A DNA stretch of 40,496 nt. Source: Vicinamibacteria bacterium (GTDB taxonomy: Bacteria; Acidobacteriota; Vicinamibacteria; Fen-336). The translations under genes were made by a program, and so were the position numbers. The notes beneath the pieces are model-generated. The model saw nothing but the letters and a program-made list of their open reading frames with translations, was not told where the DNA came from and did no database searches. The stretch is from NCBI GenBank assembly GCA_016934575.1, contig JAFGSN010000068.1, positions 1-40,496 on the forward strand, read 5' to 3'. Shown here one piece after another: positions 17,950 through 26,131 of this stretch (positions are counted from its first letter, which is position 1; each line of letters starts with the position of its first letter).

Positions 17950-19041
17950 TCACGAATCGCCACGATCGTCGCCGCCGGACATGCCGCCGGCGGAGGCGCG
18001 CGCCGGGACTGACCGCCGCCCGAGAACGTCGGCGCGGCGCTGCTTGGCCATCTTCCGCAAATCCGTCACCTGATCAAACTCGTCGACGATCTCCCGGCCG
18101 ATGATCTCCTCAAGCACATCCTCGAGGGTGACGACGCCCGCGATCCCGCCATGCTCGTCGATGGCGACCATCATATGTCGTCGTCCCTTCAAGAATGTCG
18201 CGAGCAGCTCGTCGAGACTTGTGGCGTCGAGCACGAAGTCCGCCGGAGCCATCAGTTCCTCGAGCCGGACGTCGAAGCGATCGTCCGCCATCGCCGTCAG
18301 AACGTCCGCCCGATGCACGATACCCACGATGTCTTCGTTATCCTTTGCATAGACTGGAATTCTACTGAAGTGCTGAAGGAGCCGCCGCTCGCGAATCCCG
18401 CCGATCGTTTCTTTCGCCGGCAGCGTGAACATCACGGTCCGAGGCGTCATGATGTCCCGGACCGCCTTACGTTCAAGGGCGAGGACGTTCTTGATCACTC
18501 GAGCCTCGTGCTCCTTGAAATCCCCGGAACGCATTCCCATCCGAACCATGATCATCAGCTCCTCGTCGGAGACGCGCTGCTGTTCGTGGCCTTTCGACAC
18601 GACCCGGGTGATGCAGCGGCTCGCCCAAACGACGGGCCTCAACGCCCACACCATCCCTTGCAACGGCCGCGCCAAAACGGGCGCGAGTCCTCTACAGTAG
18701 ACGACGCCTCCCGTCTTGGGCAGCATCTCGGAGAAAACCAGTATGACCAGCGTGAAGGTAATGCTGAAATAGACGATGTAGTTCGTGCCGAAGAGCTGGT
18801 CCACGATGGCGCCCGCCACGGCGGCGCCGCCCGTATTGGCGACCGTATTGAGAAACAGAATGGCGGCGATGGGACGATCGATCTCCGCCCGCATCTCCCG
18901 AAGAATGCGACCCGACGTCCGACCCTCGTGGACGAGCGACTCGACATGGCTCGCGGGGACCGAATACAGCACGGCCTCACAGAGCGAGCAAAAGGCCGAG
19001 GTCGCCAGGACGAAACCGACGACCAGCAGTAACTCGGACAT
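17950..19041 (-). CDS. CNNM/HlyC-CorC-type membrane protein with CBS pair
   Basis: A 363-residue protein. The ATG at 19041 is chosen for GGAGGAG about 9 nt upstream. Residues 1-180 are the CNNM (DUF21) membrane domain, with FCSLCEAVLYSVPASHVESL and LFLNTVANTGGAAVAGAIVD and about four membrane segments. Residues about 195-320 are a CBS pair: VRDIMTPRTVMFTLP, RIPVYAKDNEDIVGIVHRAD, then MMVAIDEHGGIAGVVTLEDV. The C-terminal CorC_HlyC domain of longer relatives is absent; the protein ends about 50 residues after the CBS pair in a charged tail. Relatives take part in magnesium or cobalt efflux, so a divalent-cation role is likely but unproven. Confidence 0.88.
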   Translation of the reverse strand: MSELLLVVGFVLATSAFCSLCEAVLYSVPASHVESLVHEGRTSGRILREMRAEIDRPIAAILFLNTVANTGGAAVAGAIVDQLFGTNYIVYFSITFTLVILVFSEMLPKTGGVVYCRGLAPVLARPLQGMVWALRPVVWASRCITRVVSKGHEQQRVSDEELMIMVRMGMRSGDFKEHEARVIKNVLALERKAVRDIMTPRTVMFTLPAKETIGGIRERRLLQHFSRIPVYAKDNEDIVGIVHRADVLTAMADDRFDVRLEELMAPADFVLDATSLDELLATFLKGRRHMMVAIDEHGGIAGVVTLEDVLEEIIGREIVDEFDQVTDLRKMAKQRRADVLGRRSVPARASAGGMSGGDDRGDS

Positions 19042-19160
19042 ATCGGTTTTCTCCTCCATCCCGAGCGCTCCAAGCCCTGGACGGTTTGCCAATCTCCGCG
19101 CGGCGGGAATCGATTGACAAGCGTATCGCACAACCGACTCCAATGCTCGTTGACGTTGTC

Positions 19161-19189
19161 TTTACGTCGCACAGTGGAATAGGTATAGT
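19161..19189 (+). promoter_or_regulatory. probable promoter of the nitroreductase gene
   Basis: TTTACG (19161-19166) and TATAGT (19184-19189) are separated by 17 nt, with GG before the -10 box. Transcription from about 19196 gives a leader of about 50 nt that contains the GGAGGG ribosome-binding site at 19236. Confidence 0.5.
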
Positions 19190-19244
19190 GACCTTGACCG
19201 GGCGCGCTCCAAAGCGATCCGATGCTCGGGCATTGGAGGGAATC

Positions 19245-19931
19245 ATGATCTCAGGTTCGTCGCTCATCCTCATCCTCAACATGTCCGTTACAGCGCAGGC
19301 GAACGTGCCTCCGGCCAGCGCGCCGGCGGTCACGGAGACGGCTGCGCTGCCGGCCATCGAGCTTCCAGCGGCGGAAAAAACGGGAGGAATGCCGCTGATG
19401 GATGCCCTCTCCAAGCGCGCGACATCACGCGCCTTCGACGCGAAGGATCTGCCGGCGCAACAGCTCTCGAACGCGCTGTGGGCGGCCTTCGGCGTCAACC
19501 GTCCCGACGGCAAGCGCACCGCGCCGTCGGCCCGCAACTGGCAGGAGACCGACATCTATGTGCTCCTCAAGCAAGGCGCCTATGCTTACGATGCGACGGC
19601 GCATCGCTTGAATCCGGTATTGGGCGACGACATCCGGGCGCTGGGCGCGACGCAAGCCTTCGCCCACGAGGCGCCGGTGACGCTGGTCTTCGTCGCCGAT
19701 CTGGCGAAGACCGGCGATCCCATCGCGGCGGCCACCGCGATGTTGGCGGCCATGGACACCGGCTTCATCTCGCAAAACGTCTATCTCTATTGTGCGTCGG
19801 CGGGTCTGGCGACCGGCGTGCGGGGGATGGTCGACCGCGACGCTCTGGGCAAGCGCCTGGGACTCCGCGAAACCCAGAGGATCACCGCTGCGCAATCCAT
19901 CGGATATCCGAAAGCCGCCGCTCCCGAGTAG
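19245..19931 (+). CDS. exported SagB/ThcOx-type nitroreductase
   Basis: A 228-residue flavoprotein of the nitroreductase superfamily, of the SagB/ThcOx-like branch that carries a signal sequence. The start follows GGAGGGAATC. Residues 1-20 (SSLILILNMSVTAQA) look like a short export signal. The catalytic domain starts at PLMDALSKRATSRAFDAKDL, with the FMN-contact RATSR, and then shows ALWAAFGVNRPDGKRTAPSA, AMDTGFISQNVYLYCASAGL and a C-terminal AAQSIGYPK. These enzymes use FMN to oxidise or reduce small molecules. FMN proteins in the periplasm need folded export or local flavin loading, so location is the open question. No RiPP precursor or cyclodehydratase gene is adjacent, so a role in azole formation is not supported. 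Confidence 0.86.
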   Translation: MISGSSLILILNMSVTAQANVPPASAPAVTETAALPAIELPAAEKTGGMPLMDALSKRATSRAFDAKDLPAQQLSNALWAAFGVNRPDGKRTAPSARNWQETDIYVLLKQGAYAYDATAHRLNPVLGDDIRALGATQAFAHEAPVTLVFVADLAKTGDPIAAATAMLAAMDTGFISQNVYLYCASAGLATGVRGMVDRDALGKRLGLRETQRITAAQSIGYPKAAAPE

Positions 19932-19981
19932 AGTCACGAACCCATCGCGCAACACCCGCACCGGGTATTCAGTCGCGACGA

Positions 19982-20875
19982 TCAGAAGAACACGATCATG
20001 CGTATCTGGAAATCCGACAGCACTCGGTCGCCGACGGCGTGGAATCGCGTCGACGAACCCTCGTTGTCGGCGTTTCTGGTCGTCGTTCCCCGGCGTGGAG
20101 CGACGTCCAGCGGGATCAACCGAACACCCGAGTCATTGCCGGATGTTGATTGATCGCTGTCCTCGCTCTTCTCGTTCCACTTCGTGAAGAGCATCTCCAA
20201 ACCCAACCGGGTCTCGAGAATGAAGTGGTCGCCGAACCGTAGAATTGGGCGCACGCCCAACTCCACGCCAACGTTGCGTTCCCAGCGCTCCGTGACGGCC
20301 TCGCCCCAACTCTCATACAAGTCGCCGGGGAACGGCGACGCCTCGGGGTGGACGTAGCTCGACGATGAGGCGTTATGCGTACTCGTCGTGGTGTCGCAAG
20401 ATAAACGAGTGTAGTTGAGTCCCAGGTACGGCCCCGCGGCCAGCCGGCGCCCGAATCCGCGCTCGTAATAGAGCATGGCCGATACGCCAAATGTTCTCAT
20501 GTTCTCGTTCCGGATCGATTCCGACTCGGACATTGATTCCGACAAGGGGCTCACGGTGGATGTCCCAGGCACTCGAGTCACGATCGGGCCGCCGTCGCTT
20601 TCGTGATGGCTCATGAATGACGAAGAAGCGTTCGCCTCTGAGTCGGTGATATCGGGATTGACGCGCAATCCCAGGCCCCAACGCGAACCCAGACGCGCCC
20701 GAAACGCGATGCCATCATCCCATCCCACGCCGAACCGAGGCCGTGCGGCGTTGACGGCGGCGTTTCCTCCTCCATCGTCAGTTATGGTTCCCTCCCGATC
20801 TTGCGCCGTAGCGACACCCGACGAGAGCACGGCCAGCGTCGCCGTCAATACGATGAATCGACTGACTCGTGTCAT
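19982..20875 (-). CDS. outer-membrane beta-barrel protein, Ser/Asn-rich
   Basis: A 297-residue protein with a clear signal peptide (SRFIVLTATLAVLSSGVATA, cut near AQ-DR) and AGGAAGG just upstream of the ATG. The mature part alternates beta strands (FRARLGSRWGLGLRVNP, FGVSAMLYYERGFGRRLAAG, YLGLNYTRLSC, VGVELGVRPILRFGD, LETRLGLEMLF) with long serine-rich loops, and ends FQIRMIVFF, a C-terminal barrel signature. I do not recognise a specific family. It converges with the nitroreductase gene, with 50 nt between the stops. A small open frame upstream ends in an ATGA overlap with its start. Confidence 0.78.
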   Translation of the reverse strand: MTRVSRFIVLTATLAVLSSGVATAQDREGTITDDGGGNAAVNAARPRFGVGWDDGIAFRARLGSRWGLGLRVNPDITDSEANASSSFMSHHESDGGPIVTRVPGTSTVSPLSESMSESESIRNENMRTFGVSAMLYYERGFGRRLAAGPYLGLNYTRLSCDTTTSTHNASSSSYVHPEASPFPGDLYESWGEAVTERWERNVGVELGVRPILRFGDHFILETRLGLEMLFTKWNEKSEDSDQSTSGNDSGVRLIPLDVAPRRGTTTRNADNEGSSTRFHAVGDRVLSDFQIRMIVFF

Positions 20876-21120
20876 GATTTCCTTCCTCTCTGTCGCCGCC
20901 GCGCGCCTCGACCTCCGCGGGCAGCATCGTAATCACTCGCGCCTACAGCAAATGGCCTTGCAACGATCATGCCGTTGGCGTGTGTCGCGAAATCGACGAA
21001 ATCGCCCGCCGGAGAGAGGCCTCGATAGGTTTTCGTGTCCATCAAGTGAAAAATCAAGCGCCCTTCCGCAAAGATACTTGCAGCGACGGTGGAATCTCGA
21101 TCGCGCATCGCCGAACGCAT
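20872..21120 (-). CDS. doubtful small open frame upstream of the barrel gene
   Basis: This would encode 82 residues with no recognised family. It ends by overlapping the barrel-protein start as ATGA, the kind of overlap seen in coupled genes, and its sequence (AEGRLIFHLMDTKTYRGLSP, DFATHANGMIVARPF) is not strongly biased in composition. Against it, there is no Shine-Dalgarno, the C-terminus is a run of Arg and Gly, and a competing plus-strand frame from 21050 reads at least as well. I treat it as a possibility only. Confidence 0.25.
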   Translation of the reverse strand: MRSAMRDRDSTVAASIFAEGRLIFHLMDTKTYRGLSPAGDFVDFATHANGMIVARPFAVGASDYDAARGGRGARRRQRGRKS

Positions 21121-21249
21121 GTTCGCGCCGGCGGAATCCCGTGTGAGCTGGATGCAAGGATTCCAGAGCCATCTGCCGCAGATCAAGCGCGATCAGCTAT
21201 GGATCGCCCACATCGTCATCGACGGTGAAATGCGCGAAGAGTCGATCCG
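20876..21249. other. 374-nt gap with two weak, opposed open frames
   Basis: No convincing gene or terminator is visible. A plus-strand frame opens after a TGA at 21047 and reads SWMQGFQSHLPQIKRDQLWI and onward into the antisense of the paaK-like gene. It could be the start of a small or decayed gene. The minus-strand alternative is listed separately. Confidence 0.4.
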
Positions 21250-22554
21250 CTATCGTATCCGTCGGTCGACGACATGCACGCCCTTTCCGCCAACCGCTTC
21301 GAGCGAGGCCTTCTCGACGTACGTGATCCTCGGCGCGAAACCGAGAAGATCCTCGAGTCGCTGCCTGATCCGCGCCCGCAACCGCTCGACGCTCTTCACC
21401 TCGTCGAGCATGGTCCCTTCCTCGCCCACCGCAACACGAATCTCGAGCAAGTCCTGCTCGGCCTCGGTGTCGAGGACGATCTCGATCCGGCCGGAAAGGC
21501 CCGAAAGGCCGGCGAGCGCCTCCGCGAACTGCGCGGGCAGAACCTTGACGCCCCGGATCGCGATCAGATCGTCGGTGCGGCCCGCGACTCGGCTCATGCG
21601 CAGAAACGTGCGGCCGCACGCACACGGACCGTCAAGCAGCCGTCCGAGATCGCCAGTCCGGTAGCGCAGCAGAGGGAAGCCCTCCTTTGCCAGCGTCGTG
21701 AAGACCAGCTCGCCCTCCCGCCCCTCCGCGACCGGCTCCCCGCTGTCGGGCGCCACGACTTCCACCAGAAAGTGGTCCTCGTTCACATGCAGGCCCTGGC
21801 GCGCCTCGCACTCGGCCGCCACACCCGGTCCCGTCAGCTCGCTCAGGCCGTACGAGTCGTACGCGCGGATGCGTAGTCGCTCCTCGAGGAAAGCGCGCAG
21901 GTTCTCGCTCCACGGTTCGGCGCCGAAGATCCCGCGCTTCAAATGCAGCTCCTCGGGATGAATGCCCATCTCCGGCAGCAGATGCGCCAGGGCCGCCGCA
22001 TGACTCGGCGTCGTCACCAGCGCGGTCGTCTTGTAGTCCTTCATGATATGGATCTGGTCGGCCAGCCGGCCGCCCGAGGAGGTGGGGATGACCGCGGCGC
22101 CGATCTTCTCGGCCCCGTAGTGAAATCCCAGGCCGCCGGTGAACAGACCGTAATCGAACGCCACCTGCACGACGTCCTGGTCGCTCAAGCCGGCGGCCAC
22201 CAACTGCCGCGCGACCAGGTCGGACCAACGACGCACGTCGTTGCGCGTGTACCCCACGACGATCGGCTTGCCCGTCGTCCCGCTGCTCTTGTGAATGCGC
22301 ACGATCTCACGCAAGGGCACGGCGAACATGTCATAGGGATAGGCCCGGCGGAGGTCGGCCTTCGTCGTGAAAGGGAACATGCGCAGGTCGGCCAAGCCGC
22401 GCACGCGCTCCACGTCGATTCCCCGGGCATCCAGCACCTGGTGATAGAAACGCACGTTCCGGTAGGCGCGCACCACGGTCGTCTGCAGCCGCTCGAGCTG
22501 GAGCTGCGCCAGAGCGGCGCGTGACAGGGTCTCGGACGCGGTATCGTGGATCAT
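21250..22554 (-). CDS. phenylacetate-CoA ligase family protein (second copy)
   Basis: A 434-residue acyl-adenylate-forming enzyme of the PaaK family, which activates an aryl or short carboxylic acid to its CoA thioester with ATP. Visible are the phosphate loop SSGTTGKP (90-97), [30 protein letters not shown] (the A5 region), LLRYRTGDLGR (A7) and the C-terminal lysine K424 in GGKGVHVVDRR. The C-x-C of DGPCACGRTF is typical of the family. It shares about half its residues by eye with the other copy at 27762. As the last gene of the operon, 51 nt after livF, it probably acts on the substrate brought in by the LIV transporter. Confidence 0.9.
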   Translation of the reverse strand: MIHDTASETLSRAALAQLQLERLQTTVVRAYRNVRFYHQVLDARGIDVERVRGLADLRMFPFTTKADLRRAYPYDMFAVPLREIVRIHKSSGTTGKPIVVGYTRNDVRRWSDLVARQLVAAGLSDQDVVQVAFDYGLFTGGLGFHYGAEKIGAAVIPTSSGGRLADQIHIMKDYKTTALVTTPSHAAALAHLLPEMGIHPEELHLKRGIFGAEPWSENLRAFLEERLRIRAYDSYGLSELTGPGVAAECEARQGLHVNEDHFLVEVVAPDSGEPVAEGREGELVFTTLAKEGFPLLRYRTGDLGRLLDGPCACGRTFLRMSRVAGRTDDLIAIRGVKVLPAQFAEALAGLSGLSGRIEIVLDTEAEQDLLEIRVAVGEEGTMLDEVKSVERLRARIRQRLEDLLGFAPRITYVEKASLEAVGGKGVHVVDRRIR

Positions 22555-22605
22555 GGCCTCAGCACTCCCTGCCGGAGACGCGACGCTCGTCGCGCCGACC
22601 CGGCG

Positions 22606-23343
22606 CTACTCGTCGATACGAACGTAGTCCTTCCCGAGATACGCACGCCGCACATCTTTGTTGTCGAGCAGCTCGGCGGCCGAGCCCCCGAGCAGTATGT
22701 TGCCCGTCTCCATGACGTAACCCCTGTCGGCGATCCCCAGCGCGGCCTGCGCGTTCTGCTCCACGAGCAGGATCGTCACGCCATCCTTGCGAAGCGCCGC
22801 CAGGACGCCAAGGATGGTCCGCACAACCAGAGGCGCCAAGCCCAGAGACGGCTCGTCAAGCATGATCATCCGTGGCGCCGCCATGAGCGCTCGCGCCACG
22901 GCAACCATCTGCTGCTCTCCCCCTGAGAGCGTGCCGGCGAGCTGGCGCCGCCTCTCGGCAAGCACGGGAAAAAGATCCAGTACACGTTCCAACTGACGCC
23001 TGGCGACGGACGCTTCCCCGCGCCGGTAGCGCGTGTAGCCTCCCAGGACAAGATTCTCCTCCACGGTCATCGGCGCGAAGAGCTGCCGTCCCTCCGGCAC
23101 GAGCACCAGCCCACGCTCGACGATTCGGTGCGCCGGCAGGCCGCGAACCGGCCGTCCGTCGAAGACCACCTCCCCCCCGTCGGGTCGGATGAGACCAGCG
23201 ACGCTCTTGAGGAGAGTGCTCTTGCCGGCGCCATTCGCGCCGATGATCGTGACGATCTCTCCCGGCGAAACATGCAGCGAGACGCCCTTGACAACGCGCA
23301 GGACGCCGTACCCTGCTTCACAACTCCTAAGGGCGAGCACCAT
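22606..23343 (-). CDS. livF: branched-chain amino-acid-type ABC transporter ATPase LivF
   Basis: A 245-residue ATPase. The start is set at the ATG at 23343, preceded by GGGGGAAG and overlapping livG by 17 nt; the longer open frame is livG antiframe sequence. Walker A is GANGAGKS (35-42), then EGRQLFAPMTVEENL (the LivF-type Q loop), signature LSGGEQQMVAVARAL, Walker B MIMLDEPSLGLAP and the switch His replaced by Gln in LLVEQNA, as usual in LivF. It powers uptake with LivG in the inner membrane. Specificity is set by LivK. Confidence 0.93.
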   Translation of the reverse strand: MVLALRSCEAGYGVLRVVKGVSLHVSPGEIVTIIGANGAGKSTLLKSVAGLIRPDGGEVVFDGRPVRGLPAHRIVERGLVLVPEGRQLFAPMTVEENLVLGGYTRYRRGEASVARRQLERVLDLFPVLAERRRQLAGTLSGGEQQMVAVARALMAAPRMIMLDEPSLGLAPLVVRTILGVLAALRKDGVTILLVEQNAQAALGIADRGYVMETGNILLGGSAAELLDNKDVRRAYLGKDYVRIDE

Positions 23344-24118
23344 CTTCCCCCAGATAGACGCGCACCACCTCGGGATTCCTCTGGATGGCGTGCGGCGATC
23401 CCTCGGCGATCTTCTCCCCAAAGGACAGCACGGCCACGTCGTCGCACACGCCCATGACCAGCGACATGTCGTGTTCGACGAGAAGAATCGTGACGCCGCC
23501 CTCCCGAATCTTGAGGATCAACTCCGCCAGGGCCGCGGTCTCGTGCATGTTGAGTCCCGCGGCCGGCTCGTCGAGAAGCAGCAGCTTGGGCTCGAGGGCC
23601 AGGGCCCGGGCCAGCTCGACCTCTCGCTGTTGCCCGAGCGCCAGAGTGACCGCTTCCGCCCGCGCGAGACCGGCGACGCCTAGGCGCTCGAGGCAGCCCA
23701 GCGCCGCGATACGCGCATCTCGCGCCTCCCGGCGGGCGCCGGGCAGACCGAGAAGCCCCGCCCAGAGGCCGCTCGTCCCATGGCGATGGCGGCCAATCAT
23801 CACGTTCTCCAGGACGCTCATGCCGGCAAAGAGACGCACCGTCTGAAATGTCCGCGCCACGCCCGCACAGGCCACGCGCTGCGGCGCCGCTCCCGTGATC
23901 CTGCGTCCCTCGAAGAGCACCTCGCCCGAATGCGGCGCCAGCGCGCCTGACATCAGATTGAAGAGCGTCGTTTTGCCGGCGCCGTTGGGGCCGATGATGC
24001 CCTTGATGACGCCCGCCGGCACCACAAGGCTCACATCCCGGACGGCCACGAGGCCGCCGAAGCGCCGCGTGAGCCCGCGCACCTCCAGAAGCGGCGGGCC
24101 GGCTGTCTTCCCTTTCAC
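23327..24118 (-). CDS. livG: branched-chain amino-acid-type ABC transporter ATPase LivG
   Basis: A 263-residue ATPase. The GTG at 24118 overlaps the livM stop as GTGA and has GGAGG 5 nt upstream; the longer frame upstream is antiframe to livM. Walker A is GPNGAGKT (43-50), then ARTFQTVRLFAGMSVLENVM with the LivG-type FQ, signature LALGQQREVELARAL (the usual Ser-Gly-Gly is Leu-Gly-Gln), Walker B LLLLDEPAAGLNM and switch His in LLVEHDMSLV. The family insertion between the Q loop and the signature (GRHRHGTSGLWAGLLGLP) is present. Confidence 0.93.
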   Translation of the reverse strand: MKGKTAGPPLLEVRGLTRRFGGLVAVRDVSLVVPAGVIKGIIGPNGAGKTTLFNLMSGALAPHSGEVLFEGRRITGAAPQRVACAGVARTFQTVRLFAGMSVLENVMIGRHRHGTSGLWAGLLGLPGARREARDARIAALGCLERLGVAGLARAEAVTLALGQQREVELARALALEPKLLLLDEPAAGLNMHETAALAELILKIREGGVTILLVEHDMSLVMGVCDDVAVLSFGEKIAEGSPHAIQRNPEVVRVYLGEDGARP

Positions 24119-25161
24119 GGCCGCCTCCTCACGAACGGAAGGGGAATCCGCCCGACTCCCTCGGGTGCGAAGAGCATGACGGCGACCAGGATGAGACCGA
24201 AGACGGCGTCGTCGTAGGATCCGAAGTAACCGCGCAGCGACAGGAAGTTCAGCGCCACGCTGGCGAGCGTCACGCCCAGAAACCGGCTCATGCCGCCGAC
24301 GGCGACGATCGCCAGATAGCGCACCGACTTCAGGACGCTGGCCTCCGAGGGCCCGATGCCGCCGTTGTAGTGCGTCAGCAGCGCTCCCGCCAACGCCGCC
24401 ATCACCGCGCTCAGGACGAAGACACCGAGCTTCGCTCTCGCGGTGTCGATTCCCATAGCCGCGGCGGCTTCTTCGTTTCCGTGGATGGCGCGCAGCGCCC
24501 GCCCGGCTCGAGAGCGCATCAGGTTGGCGAAGAGCAGCAGCGTCAGCACCAGCAGTCCGCAGGCGACATAATAGTTGCCCACGCGTCCAGACCGCGCGCC
24601 GCATATCTCGAGTCCTGGCAGAACCGGGAACGGCGGCACGTCGGAAAGGCCGTCCGCCTCCCCGAATAGCCGCGTGCCCAGAACAAGCTGATAGATGATC
24701 GATCCGGCGCCGAGAGTCGCCATCGCAAGATAGTGCCCGCGCAGTCGCAGCACCGGAACGCCGATGAGCGCCGCAAGCAGCGCTGTTACGGTCAGGGCCG
24801 CGAGGAGCGCGGGCCACGGCGCGACGTGAAGCATCATGGATCCAAATGCGTCCGCGCGTTGGCTCAGGAGATGCAGCCGATCGAGCCACTGCACCGGCCC
24901 GCTGGCCGCATAAGGCGTGAGGTCGCGGGTCACCAGAACGGCGGAGACATAGCCCCCGGCAGCAAAGAAGCCCGCGTGCGCCAAGGACACCTGCCCGGCG
25001 TGTCCGGTAAGCAACGCCAGTCCAAGCGCCGCCAGCGAGTAGTAGGCCGCCATCGTCAGTTGCGTCAGGTAGAAGGGCGTGTCCGTCACGCGCACAAGCG
25101 ACTCCAGCCCGACCGCCAAGAGGCCGACTACAATCGCTCCGGTGACGCCCTTGAGACCCAT
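24115..25161 (-). CDS. livM: branched-chain amino-acid-type ABC permease LivM
   Basis: A 348-residue permease with eight to ten membrane segments. Family motifs are seen as LTGHAGQVSLAHAGFFAAGGYVSA (about 53-76, split here for length), LRLRGHYLAMATLGAGSII, GRALRAIHGNEEAAAAMGID (the EAA-like loop that contacts the ATPases) and GIGPSEASVLKSVRYLAIVA. The ATG shares one base with the livH stop (TGATG). It forms the transport pore with LivH. Confidence 0.93.
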   Translation of the reverse strand: MGLKGVTGAIVVGLLAVGLESLVRVTDTPFYLTQLTMAAYYSLAALGLALLTGHAGQVSLAHAGFFAAGGYVSAVLVTRDLTPYAASGPVQWLDRLHLLSQRADAFGSMMLHVAPWPALLAALTVTALLAALIGVPVLRLRGHYLAMATLGAGSIIYQLVLGTRLFGEADGLSDVPPFPVLPGLEICGARSGRVGNYYVACGLLVLTLLLFANLMRSRAGRALRAIHGNEEAAAAMGIDTARAKLGVFVLSAVMAALAGALLTHYNGGIGPSEASVLKSVRYLAIVAVGGMSRFLGVTLASVALNFLSLRGYFGSYDDAVFGLILVAVMLFAPEGVGRIPLPFVRRRP

Positions 25162-26051
25162 CAGTACTCTTTCAAGCGCGCTTCATCGTGTCGGCCGAAG
25201 AGGCCGCTTGGTCGCAGCGAAAGTATGATCAAGAGGACGAGAACGGCCACGGCGTCCTTGTAAGCCGCGGGCACGACGATCACGCTCGCGGCTTCGAGTG
25301 CGCCCAGCAGGAGTCCGGCGGCCACCGCCGAGCCGCTGCGGCCAAGCCCTCCCAGGACGGCGGCCGTGAAGCCCTTGATCGCGAGCGGCGCGCCGCAGTC
25401 GTAGTACGTCTGCGCGATCGGCGAGACAGCGCAGCCGGCCAGAGCGCCGATGGCGGCCGCGATCGCGAACGAAAGCGTCACCATGCGACGCGTGTCGATC
25501 CCGACCAGAGCCGCCGCGGCCTGGTTCGCTGAACAGGCGCGCATCGAGCGTCCCGTGAGCGAGTAGCGGAAGAAGAGTCCCAGGAGCGTCACGCTTGCGG
25601 CCCCGAGTCCCAGCAGCCAGAAGACCTGCGGCGAGACGAATGCTCCCAGGATTCGGACCGACGAGATCTCGTCGCCGCTGAAGTACGGCAGCGACCGAAC
25701 TCTCTCGTCCCAGATGTGCAAAGCCGCCTCGCGCATCAGGATCGAGAGACCGATCGTGACGATGATCATCCGCATAACGGTAGGGCGCCGCAGCCGGCGG
25801 ATGAAGACCAGCTCGACGAGGGCGCCCACCGCCGCCGTGATCAGCACGGCCAGCGCGATCGCGGCGGGCAACGGCATGAACGGTTGCAGCGAGATGGCCG
25901 TCATCGCCCCAAGCATGACGAACTCGCCCTGCGCGAAGTTGATGATGCCCGTCGTGCTGTAAACGATATTGAAGCCGATGGCCACGATGGCGTAGACGCT
26001 GCCGCTCGTGATGCCCGCGAGGAGGTACTGGAGAACAAGTTCTGAGGACAA
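25161..26051 (-). CDS. livH: branched-chain amino-acid-type ABC permease LivH
   Basis: A 296-residue permease with about eight membrane segments. GITSGSVYAIVAIGFNIVYS, TTGIINFAQGEFVMLGAMTA and RACSANQAAAALVGIDTRRM (the EAA loop) are the LivH hallmarks, together with GLGRSGSAVAAGLLLGALE. The start codon is TTG with GGGAG 5 nt upstream. The gap between livK and this gene contains a 13-bp hairpin. Confidence 0.93.
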   Translation of the reverse strand: MSSELVLQYLLAGITSGSVYAIVAIGFNIVYSTTGIINFAQGEFVMLGAMTAISLQPFMPLPAAIALAVLITAAVGALVELVFIRRLRRPTVMRMIIVTIGLSILMREAALHIWDERVRSLPYFSGDEISSVRILGAFVSPQVFWLLGLGAASVTLLGLFFRYSLTGRSMRACSANQAAAALVGIDTRRMVTLSFAIAAAIGALAGCAVSPIAQTYYDCGAPLAIKGFTAAVLGGLGRSGSAVAAGLLLGALEAASVIVVPAAYKDAVAVLVLLIILSLRPSGLFGRHDEARLKEY

Positions 26052-26087
26052 GACGACTCCCGCCGAACCGGCCGCGACATCCTGGTT

Positions 26088-26120
26088 GGCGGATGACGCG
26101 ACCGTCGCGCGTCATCCGCC
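26088..26120 (-). other. intercistronic hairpin between livK and livH
   Basis: GGCGGATGACGCG (26088-26100) and CGCGTCATCCGCC (26108-26120) make a perfect 13-bp stem with a 7-nt loop. It lies 11 nt downstream of the livK stop on the minus strand and 36 nt before the livH start. No T-run follows, so it is not a classic terminator. Placement behind a binding-protein gene fits a 3'-end stabiliser or partial attenuator that keeps livK mRNA in excess over the permease message. Confidence 0.7.
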
Positions 26121-26131
26121 GGGTTCGGTTC

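Noticed and set aside
24119-24889. Long upstream extension of the livG frame
   Set aside because: It lies antiframe to livM, has biased composition and no motif. The GTG at 24118 with GGAGG and a GTGA overlap is the start.
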